Virus record (IMG/VR): IMGVR_UViG_3300042463_000555
Span: 1-30,899 of that record
Source: a virus
DNA: 30,899 nucleotides
Direction: 5' to 3' (one strand)
Shown here: piece after piece, positions 13,269 through 21,803 of the stretch
Numbering within the stretch: the first letter of the stretch is position 1
How the letters are laid out: the number at the start of each line of letters is the position of its first letter
Translations under genes and position numbers: made by a program
The notes under the pieces: model-generated
What the model saw: only the letters and a program-made list of their open reading frames with translations
What the model was told of the DNA's origin: nothing
Database searches by the model: none

Positions 13269-13736
13269 ATGAGACAAGGATCCACGGTCGCCATCGTGCG
13301 CGACTACGACACCCCACCTATCGAGAGCCGCAACACCTCAATGGTTGCAGGCGCGCTCACTTCAGGGAGCGAGTTCGCTACTCAAAAAGCCTTCTCCGAC
13401 ACGATCGAAGATGTCGGCGGAAATCCCAAGCGCACTGTCACATGGATGATGAATGGGGCAAAAACCGTGAAGTTCATCCCAATTCCAAAGGAGGAAGAAA
13501 TCACAATTATGGAGTTCAGGAAAAGATTTCTTTCGCGGGAATGGTGCGAAGCCAATCCAAATCATCCGATTTCGTACATGAGTGGATTCGATGAAAACAA
13601 GCGAGGGCTTGTGGATAAAATCAAAAACATGCTGCCCATGTACTTGCTGCGAAAAGGCAATCGCACGGCTGTTGTTCCGTCAGGAAACGACCCGGAGAGT
13701 AAGAGCATTCGCGAAAAGATCCTTTCGATATTCTAA
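13269..13736 (+). CDS. Unknown tail-region protein, 155 aa
   Basis: ATG 13269. The N-terminal 50 residues are unremarkable. The middle reads RTVTWMMNGAKTVKFIPIPK, then MEFRKRFLSREWCEANPNHPISYM at about 82-105. The second half of the gene is richer in A and T than its neighbours and the C-terminus is basic. I recognise no domain. It lies between the candidate tail tube genes and the chaperone genes, so it may belong to tail assembly, or may be an insert. Confidence 0.65.
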   Translation: MRQGSTVAIVRDYDTPPIESRNTSMVAGALTSGSEFATQKAFSDTIEDVGGNPKRTVTWMMNGAKTVKFIPIPKEEEITIMEFRKRFLSREWCEANPNHPISYMSGFDENKRGLVDKIKNMLPMYLLRKGNRTAVVPSGNDPESKSIREKILSIF

Positions 13737-13740
13737 AATC

Positions 13741-14142
13741 ATGGAAACCAGAGATCAAATGATCGCGCTCGGCATGATCGAGAGCGAAAGCAAGACTATC
13801 GGCGGCATCAAGATGCGGCCATTTTCCATTGGCTCGCGCCAGATTGCCGACCTGCTCAATATCTCGATGATCTATGGCGACAGCGTCAGCGAGATCGAGC
13901 TGCAACGGCAGATCAATTCCTTCGTGTGGATGCAGTCTGCGCCCGTCGATGAGGTCGCCGAGGCGATCGCCAACAACACCGCCGGCAAAGCGGCGCTGGT
14001 CTACGCGCTTGGCATCGAATTTCACCGCCTGCCCGAAATCATCACCGAGATCGAGCGCATCGGCAAACAGATCGCGGCCAACGAGATCCGCGTCGAGTCG
14101 AAGTACAAAAGCGACGAGGAAACGCCGCCGGGAAAGTCCTGA
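13741..14142 (+). CDS. Tail assembly chaperone, lambda gpG-like
   Basis: This 133-residue protein starts at ATG 13741, 4 nt after the previous stop. It has helical content (SRQIADLLNISMIYGD, then QRQINSFVWMQSAPVDEVAEAIANN) resembling tail assembly chaperones that bind the tape measure protein. Its last codons contain G GGA AAG at 14130-14136, allowing a -1 shift into the next frame to give a longer gpGT-like fusion. Position before the tape measure gene, with only one gene between, is as expected. Confidence 0.8.
   Translation: METRDQMIALGMIESESKTIGGIKMRPFSIGSRQIADLLNISMIYGDSVSEIELQRQINSFVWMQSAPVDEVAEAIANNTAGKAALVYALGIEFHRLPEIITEIERIGKQIAANEIRVESKYKSDEETPPGKS
14130..14136 (+). promoter_or_regulatory. 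-1 programmed frameshift slippery site G GGA AAG
   Basis: In the zero frame the codons are CCG GGA AAG TCC TGA, so the heptamer is X XXY YYZ phased and lies two codons before the stop. The same heptamer is used in lambda G-T. A hairpin GCTGG-TGCG-CCAGC (14149-14162) begins 12 nt downstream and could stimulate slipping. Confidence 0.85.
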
Positions 14143-14375
14143 GCCCCGGCTGGTGCGCCAGCGTGGTCTACATGCTCGCCAAGGAGACCGGCTGGAGTGA
14201 GGAGTTCATCCTCTGGAAGCTACCGCTCTCCCGCGCACTTCAATACTACCACTGCGCCCTGCAATCCGCGAACCTCTGGACGCTGGAACCCGTGACCACC
14301 GAAACGATCGAGGCAATGGTGCCAGACTCGCTTTTGAGCTACATCGACGGACTGGTTGACTCTGAGAGCGAATAA
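14136..14375 (+). CDS. Tail chaperone extension, lambda gpT-like, made by -1 frameshift
   Basis: This frame lies -1 relative to the gpG-like gene and runs open from the slippery site to the TAA at 14373-14375. It adds about 79 residues, giving a fusion of about 211. The content (SVVYMLAKETGWSEEFILWKLPLSRALQYYHCAL) is typical of gpT-like domains, which recruit tail tube subunits to the tape measure complex. A GTG at 14163 could start it alone, but there is no ribosome binding site, and the family is normally made only as the fusion. Confidence 0.85.
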   Translation, partial: VLSPGWCASVVYMLAKETGWSEEFILWKLPLSRALQYYHCALQSANLWTLEPVTTETIEAMVPDSLLSYIDGLVDSESE

Positions 14376-14378
14376 AAG

Positions 14379-15047
14379 ATGGCCAAGTATTACAGGGCAA
14401 TGGAAACTGACATCCGGCAGTTTCAAGCCATGGCCGCAAGGCTCGGTGAGTTTTCCAAACGCGATGGCCGCGCGCTCATGGAAGAGCAGGCGCGGGGAGT
14501 TGTCCGCAAACTGATGGACATCACGCCGCCGAGCAACGGCAAGACGCGCGGAGTAAAGGCTAAGAAACTGGGGGAGGCCGCGATTGCCAGCGATGTGCGC
14601 AATGTCTTCATCGGATCCACCCCGAAGAACTCGGAGGTCAGCAGCATGTCGGAAATGGCCAACATCATGCACACCAAGCGCCGAGGGGGAAACATCCGCA
14701 TCAAGCGGGCAGTGAAACAAACTCGCGCAGCCCGCTCGATGATCACCAATTTCATCAAGGTGAAACAGAAGGGTGTCGGCTACCTAGCATCTGGCTGGGC
14801 ATCCGCCGCTCGCAGACTGGGCAAGATCCGAGTGCCAAGCTGGATCGGCAGGCATGACGCGCCAGGTGATGCGGACATCAAGTCCACCTCCACTACAATT
14901 ACAGCAACGATCAGCAATATGGTAAAATGGGCAAGTGATGTTCATCTAATCGACCAAAGAATACAGTATGCCGTGCGCTGGCAAACCCGTGCCATGCAGA
15001 ACCGGGTGAACAATTTCCTCAAGAAAGCGGCAAAAAAATTGTCCTGA
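14379..15047 (+). CDS. Minor tail/neck protein, phage virion morphogenesis-like
   Basis: This 222-residue basic protein starts at ATG 14379, 3 nt after the chaperone stop. The N-terminal half (QFQAMAARLGEFSKRDGRAL, then MEEQARGVVRKLMDITPPSNGK) has the look of HK97 gp10/lambda gpZ-like proteins: a long helix followed by a TPP turn, then DVRNVFIGS. The C-terminal half is basic with a final helix. Such proteins usually precede the tail tube genes. Here it sits between chaperone and tape measure, an unusual place. Confidence 0.6.
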   Translation: MAKYYRAMETDIRQFQAMAARLGEFSKRDGRALMEEQARGVVRKLMDITPPSNGKTRGVKAKKLGEAAIASDVRNVFIGSTPKNSEVSSMSEMANIMHTKRRGGNIRIKRAVKQTRAARSMITNFIKVKQKGVGYLASGWASAARRLGKIRVPSWIGRHDAPGDADIKSTSTTITATISNMVKWASDVHLIDQRIQYAVRWQTRAMQNRVNNFLKKAAKKLS

Positions 15048-15053
15048 TTGACA
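15048..15053 (+). promoter_or_regulatory. TTGAC element, 24 nt before ATG 15072
   Basis: TTGACACC directly follows the stop at 15045-15047. GAAAAG just before the ATG is at most a weak ribosome binding site. Confidence 0.4.
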
Positions 15054-15071
15054 CCTTACTGAATTGAAAAG

Positions 15072-16844
15072 ATGGCAGGGATCACCACCAAGCTCACGCT
15101 GAACGCCTCGGACTTTGTCCGTGGGATCGATCGGTCGAAAAAGTCGGCAAGTTCGCTCAAGACCTCGATGTCGTCGATCGGCTCGGGCATCGGCTCGGCC
15201 TTCTCCGGCATCACCAAGGGCGTCGGTGCAATAGGCATCGCCGCCACAGGCGCAGCCGCAGCGATCGGTGGCATCACCTACAAGCTAATCAGCATCGGCG
15301 AAGAAGGACTTCAGGCGGAAAACCGCATCAAGAGCGTCGTGAAGACCATGGGCCTTTTCGGCACCCAATCCGGTGATGTCGCATCTCGCCTCATCGAGAT
15401 GGCCGATGCCACTGAGCTCGCCACAGGCGTGGATGGTGACCTGATCATGGCGGCGCAGGCAAAGCTCGCGACCTTCAAGGAACTCGCCAAGACCGCCGGC
15501 ACCACTGGTGGCGCATTCGACCGCGCCACACAAGCATCCGTCGACATGGCAGCCGTCTTCGGTGGCGACGCCTCAAACTACGCCGTGCAACTTGGCAAGG
15601 CGCTGGAGGATCCAGAGAAGGGATTGGCCGCGCTCAAGCGCACCGGCGCACTGACCACCTCGCAGATCAAAGCCATTTCCGAAGAGTTCGCCGCCACCGG
15701 CAACCGCGCCAAAGCATTCGACCAGGTGCTCAAAGCCATCGAAACGCAGGTCGGCGGAGCGGCAAACGCAACGGCAAGCGGCATGTCGCGCATCAAAGTC
15801 TCGATCGGTCAGATGCTCGAAGAGGTCGGTAAGCCGATGTCCGAGGTTTTCTCCCAGTTCGCCGCCGATGTGGCCGCGATGACGCCGCAGATCGTCGCCT
15901 CACTCAGCGGCCTCGCGCCCAAGATCCGCGAAGTTGGCAGCACGCTCGCCGCCGCTTTATCGGAAGGGCTCGCTGGCGATACATCACGACTGGTCAAGAT
16001 CGGCGAACTCATCGGTGAGTCGGTCGTGCTTGGATTCAAAGTAGCTCTCACGCGAGGATTCCTAGAGGCCACCGAATCGGCATCTAGAGCGATTGAAAAC
16101 CTACCAGTACTCAAACAGATTTACGGGTTCGATCCGTTCAATTTAGCTGGAGAAAAAAGAAGCGAATACATCCGCAAAGGCAAAGGCCGCGTCACCGAAG
16201 GCCAAATCGAAGATGGCATCGCCCGGATCCAAAGCCTCTTCAAAGAGATCTCGATTTCCTCCAACCCGAAGCTGGCTAACCCTAACCTCGAATCGTTCAA
16301 CGAAGAGCAACGCAGACTCCGCGACCAGCGCGGTGCCAACAAGCCAATCCTTCCTACCCAACCCGATGCGCCGGAAGGCCCAAGCGCCGCACAGCAAGCC
16401 AAGGCTGAAGAGCTACGACTTGCCCAAGAAGCCTACCGACTCGAAGCCGAGATGGTCCGCGCGCGAATCGCTGGTGATGAGAAGAAGATCGCCGATCTCG
16501 AACGCCAGAAAGCAATCCAAGAAGAGATCGTCGCTCTCAACAAGCTCGGCATGACCGGCGACAAAGCAAAGGACACCGCCGCCAAGATGGTCGATGCCCG
16601 TGCTGCCGCTGATGAGGCGGATAAAAACCGCAGGGACAAACCAAAACAAGCGGGCTCGTCTGGCCCTCCAGTAGCAGGCCAACTCGGCAGCGTCGCCAAG
16701 GCGACCAATGTCCTGATGGGCCGCGCGGCCAACGATGGCATCCTCGAAGAAAGCCGCCGGCAGACATCCCTGCTGCGGACGATTAAGGAGAATACCAAAC
16801 CTAAGACGACCAACCCCGAAATTCAAATCCCCGTTTTCGCATGA
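15072..16844 (+). CDS. Tape measure protein
   Basis: This 590-residue protein starts at ATG 15072. The N-terminus ITTKLTLNASDFVRGIDRSKKSAS is characteristic of tape measure proteins. A Gly/Ala-rich hydrophobic segment at about 40-75 is the putative membrane-inserting stretch. The region at 80-240 (MADATELATGVDGDLIMAAQAKLATF, FGGDASNYAVQLGKALEDPEKGL) matches the conserved tape measure domain. Long helices with heptad character follow at about 440-520. At roughly 0.15 nm per residue the tail would be near 90 nm, short for a siphovirus. It overlaps the next gene by 4 nt. Confidence 0.9.
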   Translation: MAGITTKLTLNASDFVRGIDRSKKSASSLKTSMSSIGSGIGSAFSGITKGVGAIGIAATGAAAAIGGITYKLISIGEEGLQAENRIKSVVKTMGLFGTQSGDVASRLIEMADATELATGVDGDLIMAAQAKLATFKELAKTAGTTGGAFDRATQASVDMAAVFGGDASNYAVQLGKALEDPEKGLAALKRTGALTTSQIKAISEEFAATGNRAKAFDQVLKAIETQVGGAANATASGMSRIKVSIGQMLEEVGKPMSEVFSQFAADVAAMTPQIVASLSGLAPKIREVGSTLAAALSEGLAGDTSRLVKIGELIGESVVLGFKVALTRGFLEATESASRAIENLPVLKQIYGFDPFNLAGEKRSEYIRKGKGRVTEGQIEDGIARIQSLFKEISISSNPKLANPNLESFNEEQRRLRDQRGANKPILPTQPDAPEGPSAAQQAKAEELRLAQEAYRLEAEMVRARIAGDEKKIADLERQKAIQEEIVALNKLGMTGDKAKDTAAKMVDARAAADEADKNRRDKPKQAGSSGPPVAGQLGSVAKATNVLMGRAANDGILEESRRQTSLLRTIKENTKPKTTNPEIQIPVFA

Positions 16845-17608
16845 GCACCAGTAATTTCATCACCGTAGGAACCACCGGCTCAAAGAGCAAGGAAGGCGTC
16901 ATCCAGTGGGTGGTTCCTTACTATGTCCAGAGCATCGCTCAAGTACACACCGTAGGCAAAGGGGCATATGAAGACTGCCCAGAGGTTTCGCGGACATGGG
17001 CATGCAACAATGACGGCGCCGATCCTTCCTACATCGTGACTGTCACCTACGAGGGCGGCAGCGCCGAATCCAACAACGCCACCTACGGCGACGAAGAAAA
17101 CACCGTTTGGAGTCTTGATTTTGAGATGGCCGAGGAGCCGATCACTTCACATTGGAACTGGGAAGAGATCAAGAAAACCTATGGTGCGATCAATAGAGTG
17201 GGAGATCAACTTTATGACGAAGACTGGTCATTTCCCGTCGATCTTCCAGCAGGTTCTAAAGCTGCTTCCGGCCTTAGTGCTAGAAGCAGGTCAGGTGGAG
17301 GCAACAGAAACCCGATGTATGGAGTAAAAACCTACATCGTGATGAACTGTATAGCATCAGTGAGCTACACCAAGAAAACGCTACCAAAATCTGTGATCGG
17401 CAACATCGGGAAGCTGTATAATAATTTGCCAGACGCTCCACCCCAATTCAACAGCCTCGATACAGGCAAGCGCAACTGGATGAAGATGCCGCCGCAGATT
17501 TCCAAGCGTGGAAATGTCTGGCAGATTTCCGAATCATGGAAGCTCTCCGAGTATTATGAATGGCCGAAGGAGGTCTATACCGACGGGAACGCTGGCAATT
17601 TCAACTAA
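16841..17608 (+). CDS. Unknown tail tip protein 1, 255 aa
   Basis: It starts at ATG 16841 within an ATGA overlap with the tape measure gene. The protein is Trp- and Tyr-rich and beta-like (EGVIQWVVPYYVQSIAQVHT, then NTVWSLDFEMAEEPITSHWNWEEIKKTYGAI). A central Ser/Gly/Arg-rich stretch (SGLSARSRSGGG) may be a loop. In lambda-like order the minor tail protein M or a distal tail protein follows the tape measure, so a tail-tip role is likely, but no recognisable Dit or M domain is evident. Confidence 0.6.
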   Translation: MSTSNFITVGTTGSKSKEGVIQWVVPYYVQSIAQVHTVGKGAYEDCPEVSRTWACNNDGADPSYIVTVTYEGGSAESNNATYGDEENTVWSLDFEMAEEPITSHWNWEEIKKTYGAINRVGDQLYDEDWSFPVDLPAGSKAASGLSARSRSGGGNRNPMYGVKTYIVMNCIASVSYTKKTLPKSVIGNIGKLYNNLPDAPPQFNSLDTGKRNWMKMPPQISKRGNVWQISESWKLSEYYEWPKEVYTDGNAGNFN

Positions 17609-18249
17609 TGGACATCAAGGAAATCAAAGTCCAGAAGGGTGAGAGGATCCAAACCGCGTGGGAGCGATTGGTGCGATGGGTTGATACGCTCAAGGTTGTG
17701 CCAGGTGAAGGGGTTAAGGTTCGGGAGACACCCAAAGGAACGATCGTCACGGCGCTGAAACAGCGACATGTGTACAGGCACCCATTCAAAGTTGGGGCGA
17801 GTGAGGCGACAGCGTCAGTAAGAGCGGGAACGGTGAATGACCAAACGCCCTACATTCTCGATGTGGTCACCAAGAACTGGCGGCGCATCGACAACCGAGA
17901 CGACGATGGCAACAAGTTCGACCCAGAGAAGCCAGCGCCGGCGATGAAGTTGGATTTGAAAAATCAAGAAGGCGGCAAGTTCTACATCACACTTCGCGTG
18001 ATGTCGGACGACGATGGCGGGATAGAAGACCCTAAAACCGATTTGCGAATTATTCAGACAGAAACCGCAGAGGGGAATAAAAAGGATGGGGCTGGCTACT
18101 ACCCTCTGGCGCTTTGCTATCTCAACGCATCAGGAACCGCCGTCGAGGAATCGTTTCAGATCGTCCACCACAACATGCGCTACCTGTACCAGACTCAAAA
18201 ATTGGCTACGGCCACAACCGGAAATCGTCACCTCTTCTATCCGGTGTGA
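17608..18249 (+). CDS. Unknown tail tip protein 2, 213 aa
   Basis: ATG 17608 overlaps the last base of the previous stop. The N-terminal 60 residues (DIKEIKVQKGERIQTAWERLVRWV...GEGVKVRETPKGT) look like a small beta-rich fold often seen at the start of tail tip proteins in this kind of phage. Later segments carry YITLRVMSDDDGGIEDPKTD and a Tyr-rich end. No catalytic motif. The tight coupling to both neighbours suggests a shared structural complex. Confidence 0.6.
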   Translation: MDIKEIKVQKGERIQTAWERLVRWVDTLKVVPGEGVKVRETPKGTIVTALKQRHVYRHPFKVGASEATASVRAGTVNDQTPYILDVVTKNWRRIDNRDDDGNKFDPEKPAPAMKLDLKNQEGGKFYITLRVMSDDDGGIEDPKTDLRIIQTETAEGNKKDGAGYYPLALCYLNASGTAVEESFQIVHHNMRYLYQTQKLATATTGNRHLFYPV

Positions 18250-19325
18250 AAAAAATTCCAGTCATTCGCGATGAAACATGGAACTCGATGGTGGATACCA
18301 TCGGACGGAGGTTGCCGATTCGTTTCGAGGCCGGGCCTAATCCCAGCAAGTGGTCACACCCGTGGAAAATAACCCCGTCATGGCAAGAAGGGGTGGAGGG
18401 GGAAAGCAAGGGGCAATGGCTTTTCAAGATCAAGCCGGGTTTCGTCAATGGGGTGGAGGTGGAAATACCCACTCGCGTTAAGAACGCGAGCGCACGAACA
18501 CTTGCTCGACTGGCTGAATCTAATGAGGAAATCAAAAACTCAGAGCAGACCATTGACGCCCTTTTAACCGAATGGCCGTTGGTCGAGATCGGCGAGACGC
18601 GCGTGATTGGAACCGGCGCAGAAGCCACTGGCATGACTGAAGTTGAATTATCTGGTTCAGTTGGAAGGCTCACCTATGAGGCGGCCCCGAAATTCTTCTC
18701 TGATTTAGGTGTCACCTCGGCAAACACTCAAATCACTGGTAACATCGATGATGGCATCAGCTTCATCAGAGGACAGGAAGACATCAAAACAGCCCGCCGA
18801 TTAAGGGCCTGCGATATATCTCTCTGGAAAGACCGTCTATCGGCAAAGATTGAAATCTACCCTGGCAGCCTAGATGAAGGAATCGTGGGGGCTATTCAGA
18901 TCGTCTATAACAATGAACGCCAGATGAAGAAAAACGCGTATTTGCGCGTTCAAAAAAAATTCATTCCGCCGGAAGAACCAACATCACCCTTGGAGTTGAT
19001 AGGAGGGACTGCCGATCCTGAATACGACTTTACCAAACTGGCCACTATTTACTTCGTGAGTCCCGAGGGAGTTGGACCAGACGCCGAACTGGATTCCTCA
19101 TGGACCCCGTATGTGGAATACAACCACTTCTGGAATCTGGCACATTCTCCACAAAAGATTCCAGACCTCACGCCGATTGAGCCGATCCGCCTCCCAGTCC
19201 CTCTCGCGGGCGGTGTGGCTACTGGTATAATCAACAACATTCTTGCTCCATTCAATAACCAGCTAAACACGGCGCTTCAAATCCTTAAAAGCCGCAGCAT
19301 GAAAGGGGCATTTTGGTCGCTATGA
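18246..19325 (+). CDS. Unknown tail tip protein 3, 359 aa
   Basis: It starts at GTG 18246 in a GTGA overlap. An earlier in-frame start at 18114 exists but would run through the preceding gene. The product contains RDETWNSMVDTIGRRLPIRFE, a Trp-rich GWHPW-type segment (KWSHPWKITPSWQEGVEGE), and a long middle of mixed beta character. A hydrophobic Gly/Ala stretch near the C-terminus (PLAGGVATGIINNILAPFNNQL) might insert or interact with a membrane. Function unknown. The local GC content is lower than in the head genes. Confidence 0.6.
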   Translation: MKKIPVIRDETWNSMVDTIGRRLPIRFEAGPNPSKWSHPWKITPSWQEGVEGESKGQWLFKIKPGFVNGVEVEIPTRVKNASARTLARLAESNEEIKNSEQTIDALLTEWPLVEIGETRVIGTGAEATGMTEVELSGSVGRLTYEAAPKFFSDLGVTSANTQITGNIDDGISFIRGQEDIKTARRLRACDISLWKDRLSAKIEIYPGSLDEGIVGAIQIVYNNERQMKKNAYLRVQKKFIPPEEPTSPLELIGGTADPEYDFTKLATIYFVSPEGVGPDAELDSSWTPYVEYNHFWNLAHSPQKIPDLTPIEPIRLPVPLAGGVATGIINNILAPFNNQLNTALQILKSRSMKGAFWSL

Positions 19326-19495
19326 GCCTGGACAAGAAAGGGCGCTTAGCTAGGAAGCGCAGCGATGCGGAAGAGGCAAGACTGGATGAGGCAGAGAAAC
19401 TCAACCCGAGTTTCCCCTACCGGATGGAAGCATTCCCCTTCAATTTCTTCGGGGTCGATATTTTTGTGACCGAGGAGGAGAATCCAACAAGTTGA
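19322..19495 (+). CDS. Small coupled tail-region protein, 57 aa
   Basis: ATG 19322 lies in an ATGA overlap with the previous gene; the in-frame start at 19313 is less likely because coupling favours 19322. The protein has a Lys/Arg-rich helical N-terminus (SLDKKGRLARKRSDAEEARL) and an aromatic C-terminus (MEAFPFNFFGVDIFVTEE). Its stop overlaps a TTGAC element. No family recognised. Confidence 0.6.
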   Translation: MSLDKKGRLARKRSDAEEARLDEAEKLNPSFPYRMEAFPFNFFGVDIFVTEEENPTS

Positions 19496-19497
19496 CG
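19492..19497 (+). promoter_or_regulatory. TTGAC element, 23 nt before ATG 19515
   Basis: TTGACGCG contains the stop of the preceding gene. A purine-rich GGGGAAAAG follows before the start, so this copy may also have a weak ribosome binding site. Confidence 0.35.
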
Positions 19498-19514
19498 CGA
19501 GGGCAGGGGAAAAG

Positions 19515-21800
19515 ATGCAAGTCCTCGCGTTTGTAGATCTCACCAACCGGAAGCTCAACAGCAACCTCGGGGGCAGTACGCTTACCCTGCCGGAGCTTGT
19601 CCAAGGCGATGAAGTCCGCATCGGGATGCGCTTTTCCAAGCAGATCGAAGGCACAGCAACCGAGGTCTTACGCAATATCAACTCCATTCGCGCCAGCATC
19701 GGCTTTGTCGATGCCCGCCCGACCGCTGGTACCTTTCAACTTTATGTCGATGGCGATACCGCTGGCTCCCCGCTTTCGTTCGACGCGACCTCCGCCCAAG
19801 TCAAATCCGCGCTTGAAGAAGTCTACTCCTCAACAGCAACGGTCACATTCAAAGACGGCTCATGGCTGGTCGATGTAGCGGATGTCACCGAGGCCCAGTA
19901 CCCGATCACCGGCACCTCGGTGAGCCTTGAGCCAACCGCCCATGTGCGGGTGCGTTCCTTCCTCGTCGGCAGCAAGACGCGCCACGAGATCCGCCTGATC
20001 CGCTCACCGCTCGCCTCGACATCGACATTTTCCAACAGCATCCCGGCAGCACCTAGCATCACGCGGGTGCAGGCAGGAGGTAGGAATGGAACTACTCTAT
20101 GGAATGAGATACAGGCCCTGAAGATTACCCCTGAATTTCGAGGTGTCTATCAGCTCCGCCGTGGCTTCAAAAAGTCAAGCGAGCTATCAATCGAAGACGG
20201 CGCGGAGGAAATCCAAGAAGCTATTCAACAACTCGCCGATGAGGATGGTGAATTTACGGTCACCAACCCGAACAATAACACCGCCCACATCACTTTTGGC
20301 GGTGAATCGATGGAAGGCAAGGGACATGATTTGATTGAGGCGGTGGTCTTCTCAGCACCACCCGGCGATCCGACCTTTGTTCTGAATCTCAATACCGCCG
20401 AACTGGCCGACGCGCTGCGTGCTGTCGATACCATCACCACGGCGGTTCTGGAGGTCGAGATGACCATCGAGGACGAGAACGATCCCGACACCCTCTACAC
20501 CATCACGCCGATCCGCGTGCCGGTACGGATCATCCGCGAGCTCAACTGGGAAGGTCTGGAAGCCGCCGCCAACATCGACTGGCTGCGCCCGCCACACGGT
20601 CGCACCTACATTCCGTTCACCGAGGATCAGATCATCACCGGCAGCCAGCACTATGTCGCCCCGATCGGCGACGGCACCAACACCGAGTACACGCTCACCC
20701 ACAACCTCGGCACCCGCGACCTGCATGTGACGCTGCGCAAGAACGATGGCGAGTCAGCTATCGTTGATCGGCAGTTTTCCGTTGATGGCGAAGACCTCTA
20801 TGTTTCCTACGCTGTGACCCTCGACAGCGAGGATGACCTCACCATCAAGTTCAAGACGCCACCAACAGCTAACCAGTATGTGGCGACTATCACCACTGCC
20901 GGCCCGATCTCGGCCTTCCAGGCGCACACGCACACCATCGAGCAGATCGAAGGATTGAACCTCCTGCTCGATGACATCGGCAGCCGTGTGGAGACTTTGG
21001 AAACAATCGTGATCGCATCCGGCCCCGGCCAGAACGATCAAAAGACCAGCGGCACCAAGATGCAGATTGAGGAAATCGACATCACGATTCCTGCGGGATC
21101 CTCCCTGCCTAATGGCCGCCTGCCGCTACTGGGTGCCGTTCACGATGCGACGGTCTCGCCAGCCGCGCCGCCGTTTGCCGTGGAAACCTTCGCCGGGCAA
21201 GTAAAGCAACTCAGCACGCCATGGCTCATCCCCTCGGCCCGCAACCGCAAGGCATGGCCGGTGGCATCTAATGGCTACATCGCCAGCAATGGCTCGGTGA
21301 TGTACGAGGTACGCAAGAACGGCAACAGCTACTTCCCAGTCGAGTACGAGCACGACATCTTCCTGCTCTGGATCGCGGCCGAAATGCTCACCGCAAAACG
21401 CAGCCTCAGCTTGAGCGTGAAGCCATCACTGCAACTGCTCGGCAACACCCGCGCCCAGTACATGCTGGAAGTCGCCTTCGGCACATTGCAATCATCGCAG
21501 GGCAGCAACTACGGCCCGAACTTTGCCAGCCTTCAGTGGGCCACGCCGATCATTTCACAGCGCCTCATCCTCTCCAGCACGATCGTCGAGCACAGCTTCG
21601 GGCTTTCGGTATCCAGCGATGCCAGCTCAGTCCTCAGTGCCACTAGCACCCTCTACGGCCGCTCGCAGAACGCGACGCCGCCAAGCAACTCCGCCTTCGC
21701 TATCCGCGCCCGCCTCCTCAACTTCGACACCGAAGATCGCGAAGGCACACGCGGCGCGATCTCGCTCAAAATGGAAGCCGCAGAACTCGAAATCGCTTAA
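19515..21800 (+). CDS. Large tail fibre/baseplate protein, 761 aa
   Basis: Residues 1-65 form a module (VDLTNRKLNSNLGGSTLTLPEL, then MRFSKQIEG) that recurs at the C-terminus of the next protein. Two copies of a surface-protein repeat follow: TFQLYVDGDTAGSPLSFDATS with VKSALEEVYSSTATVTF at about 75-115, and YQLRRGFKKSSELSIED with IQEAIQQLADEDGEFTV at about 210-255. Near residues 470-500, AHTHTIEQIEGLNLLLDDIG resembles the HxH metal-binding and coiled-coil neck of trimeric fibres such as T4 gp12. The last 230 residues are a beta-rich tip. It probably forms a side or central fibre. Confidence 0.75.
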   Translation: MQVLAFVDLTNRKLNSNLGGSTLTLPELVQGDEVRIGMRFSKQIEGTATEVLRNINSIRASIGFVDARPTAGTFQLYVDGDTAGSPLSFDATSAQVKSALEEVYSSTATVTFKDGSWLVDVADVTEAQYPITGTSVSLEPTAHVRVRSFLVGSKTRHEIRLIRSPLASTSTFSNSIPAAPSITRVQAGGRNGTTLWNEIQALKITPEFRGVYQLRRGFKKSSELSIEDGAEEIQEAIQQLADEDGEFTVTNPNNNTAHITFGGESMEGKGHDLIEAVVFSAPPGDPTFVLNLNTAELADALRAVDTITTAVLEVEMTIEDENDPDTLYTITPIRVPVRIIRELNWEGLEAAANIDWLRPPHGRTYIPFTEDQIITGSQHYVAPIGDGTNTEYTLTHNLGTRDLHVTLRKNDGESAIVDRQFSVDGEDLYVSYAVTLDSEDDLTIKFKTPPTANQYVATITTAGPISAFQAHTHTIEQIEGLNLLLDDIGSRVETLETIVIASGPGQNDQKTSGTKMQIEEIDITIPAGSSLPNGRLPLLGAVHDATVSPAAPPFAVETFAGQVKQLSTPWLIPSARNRKAWPVASNGYIASNGSVMYEVRKNGNSYFPVEYEHDIFLLWIAAEMLTAKRSLSLSVKPSLQLLGNTRAQYMLEVAFGTLQSSQGSNYGPNFASLQWATPIISQRLILSSTIVEHSFGLSVSSDASSVLSATSTLYGRSQNATPPSNSAFAIRARLLNFDTEDREGTRGAISLKMEAAELEIA

Positions 21801-21803
21801 AAC

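Noticed and set aside
18572-18640. Hidden gene started at ATG 18572, 19 nt after TTGACG
   Set aside because: The frame is about 22 codons long, overlaps a real gene out of frame and has no support. The spacing is probably chance.
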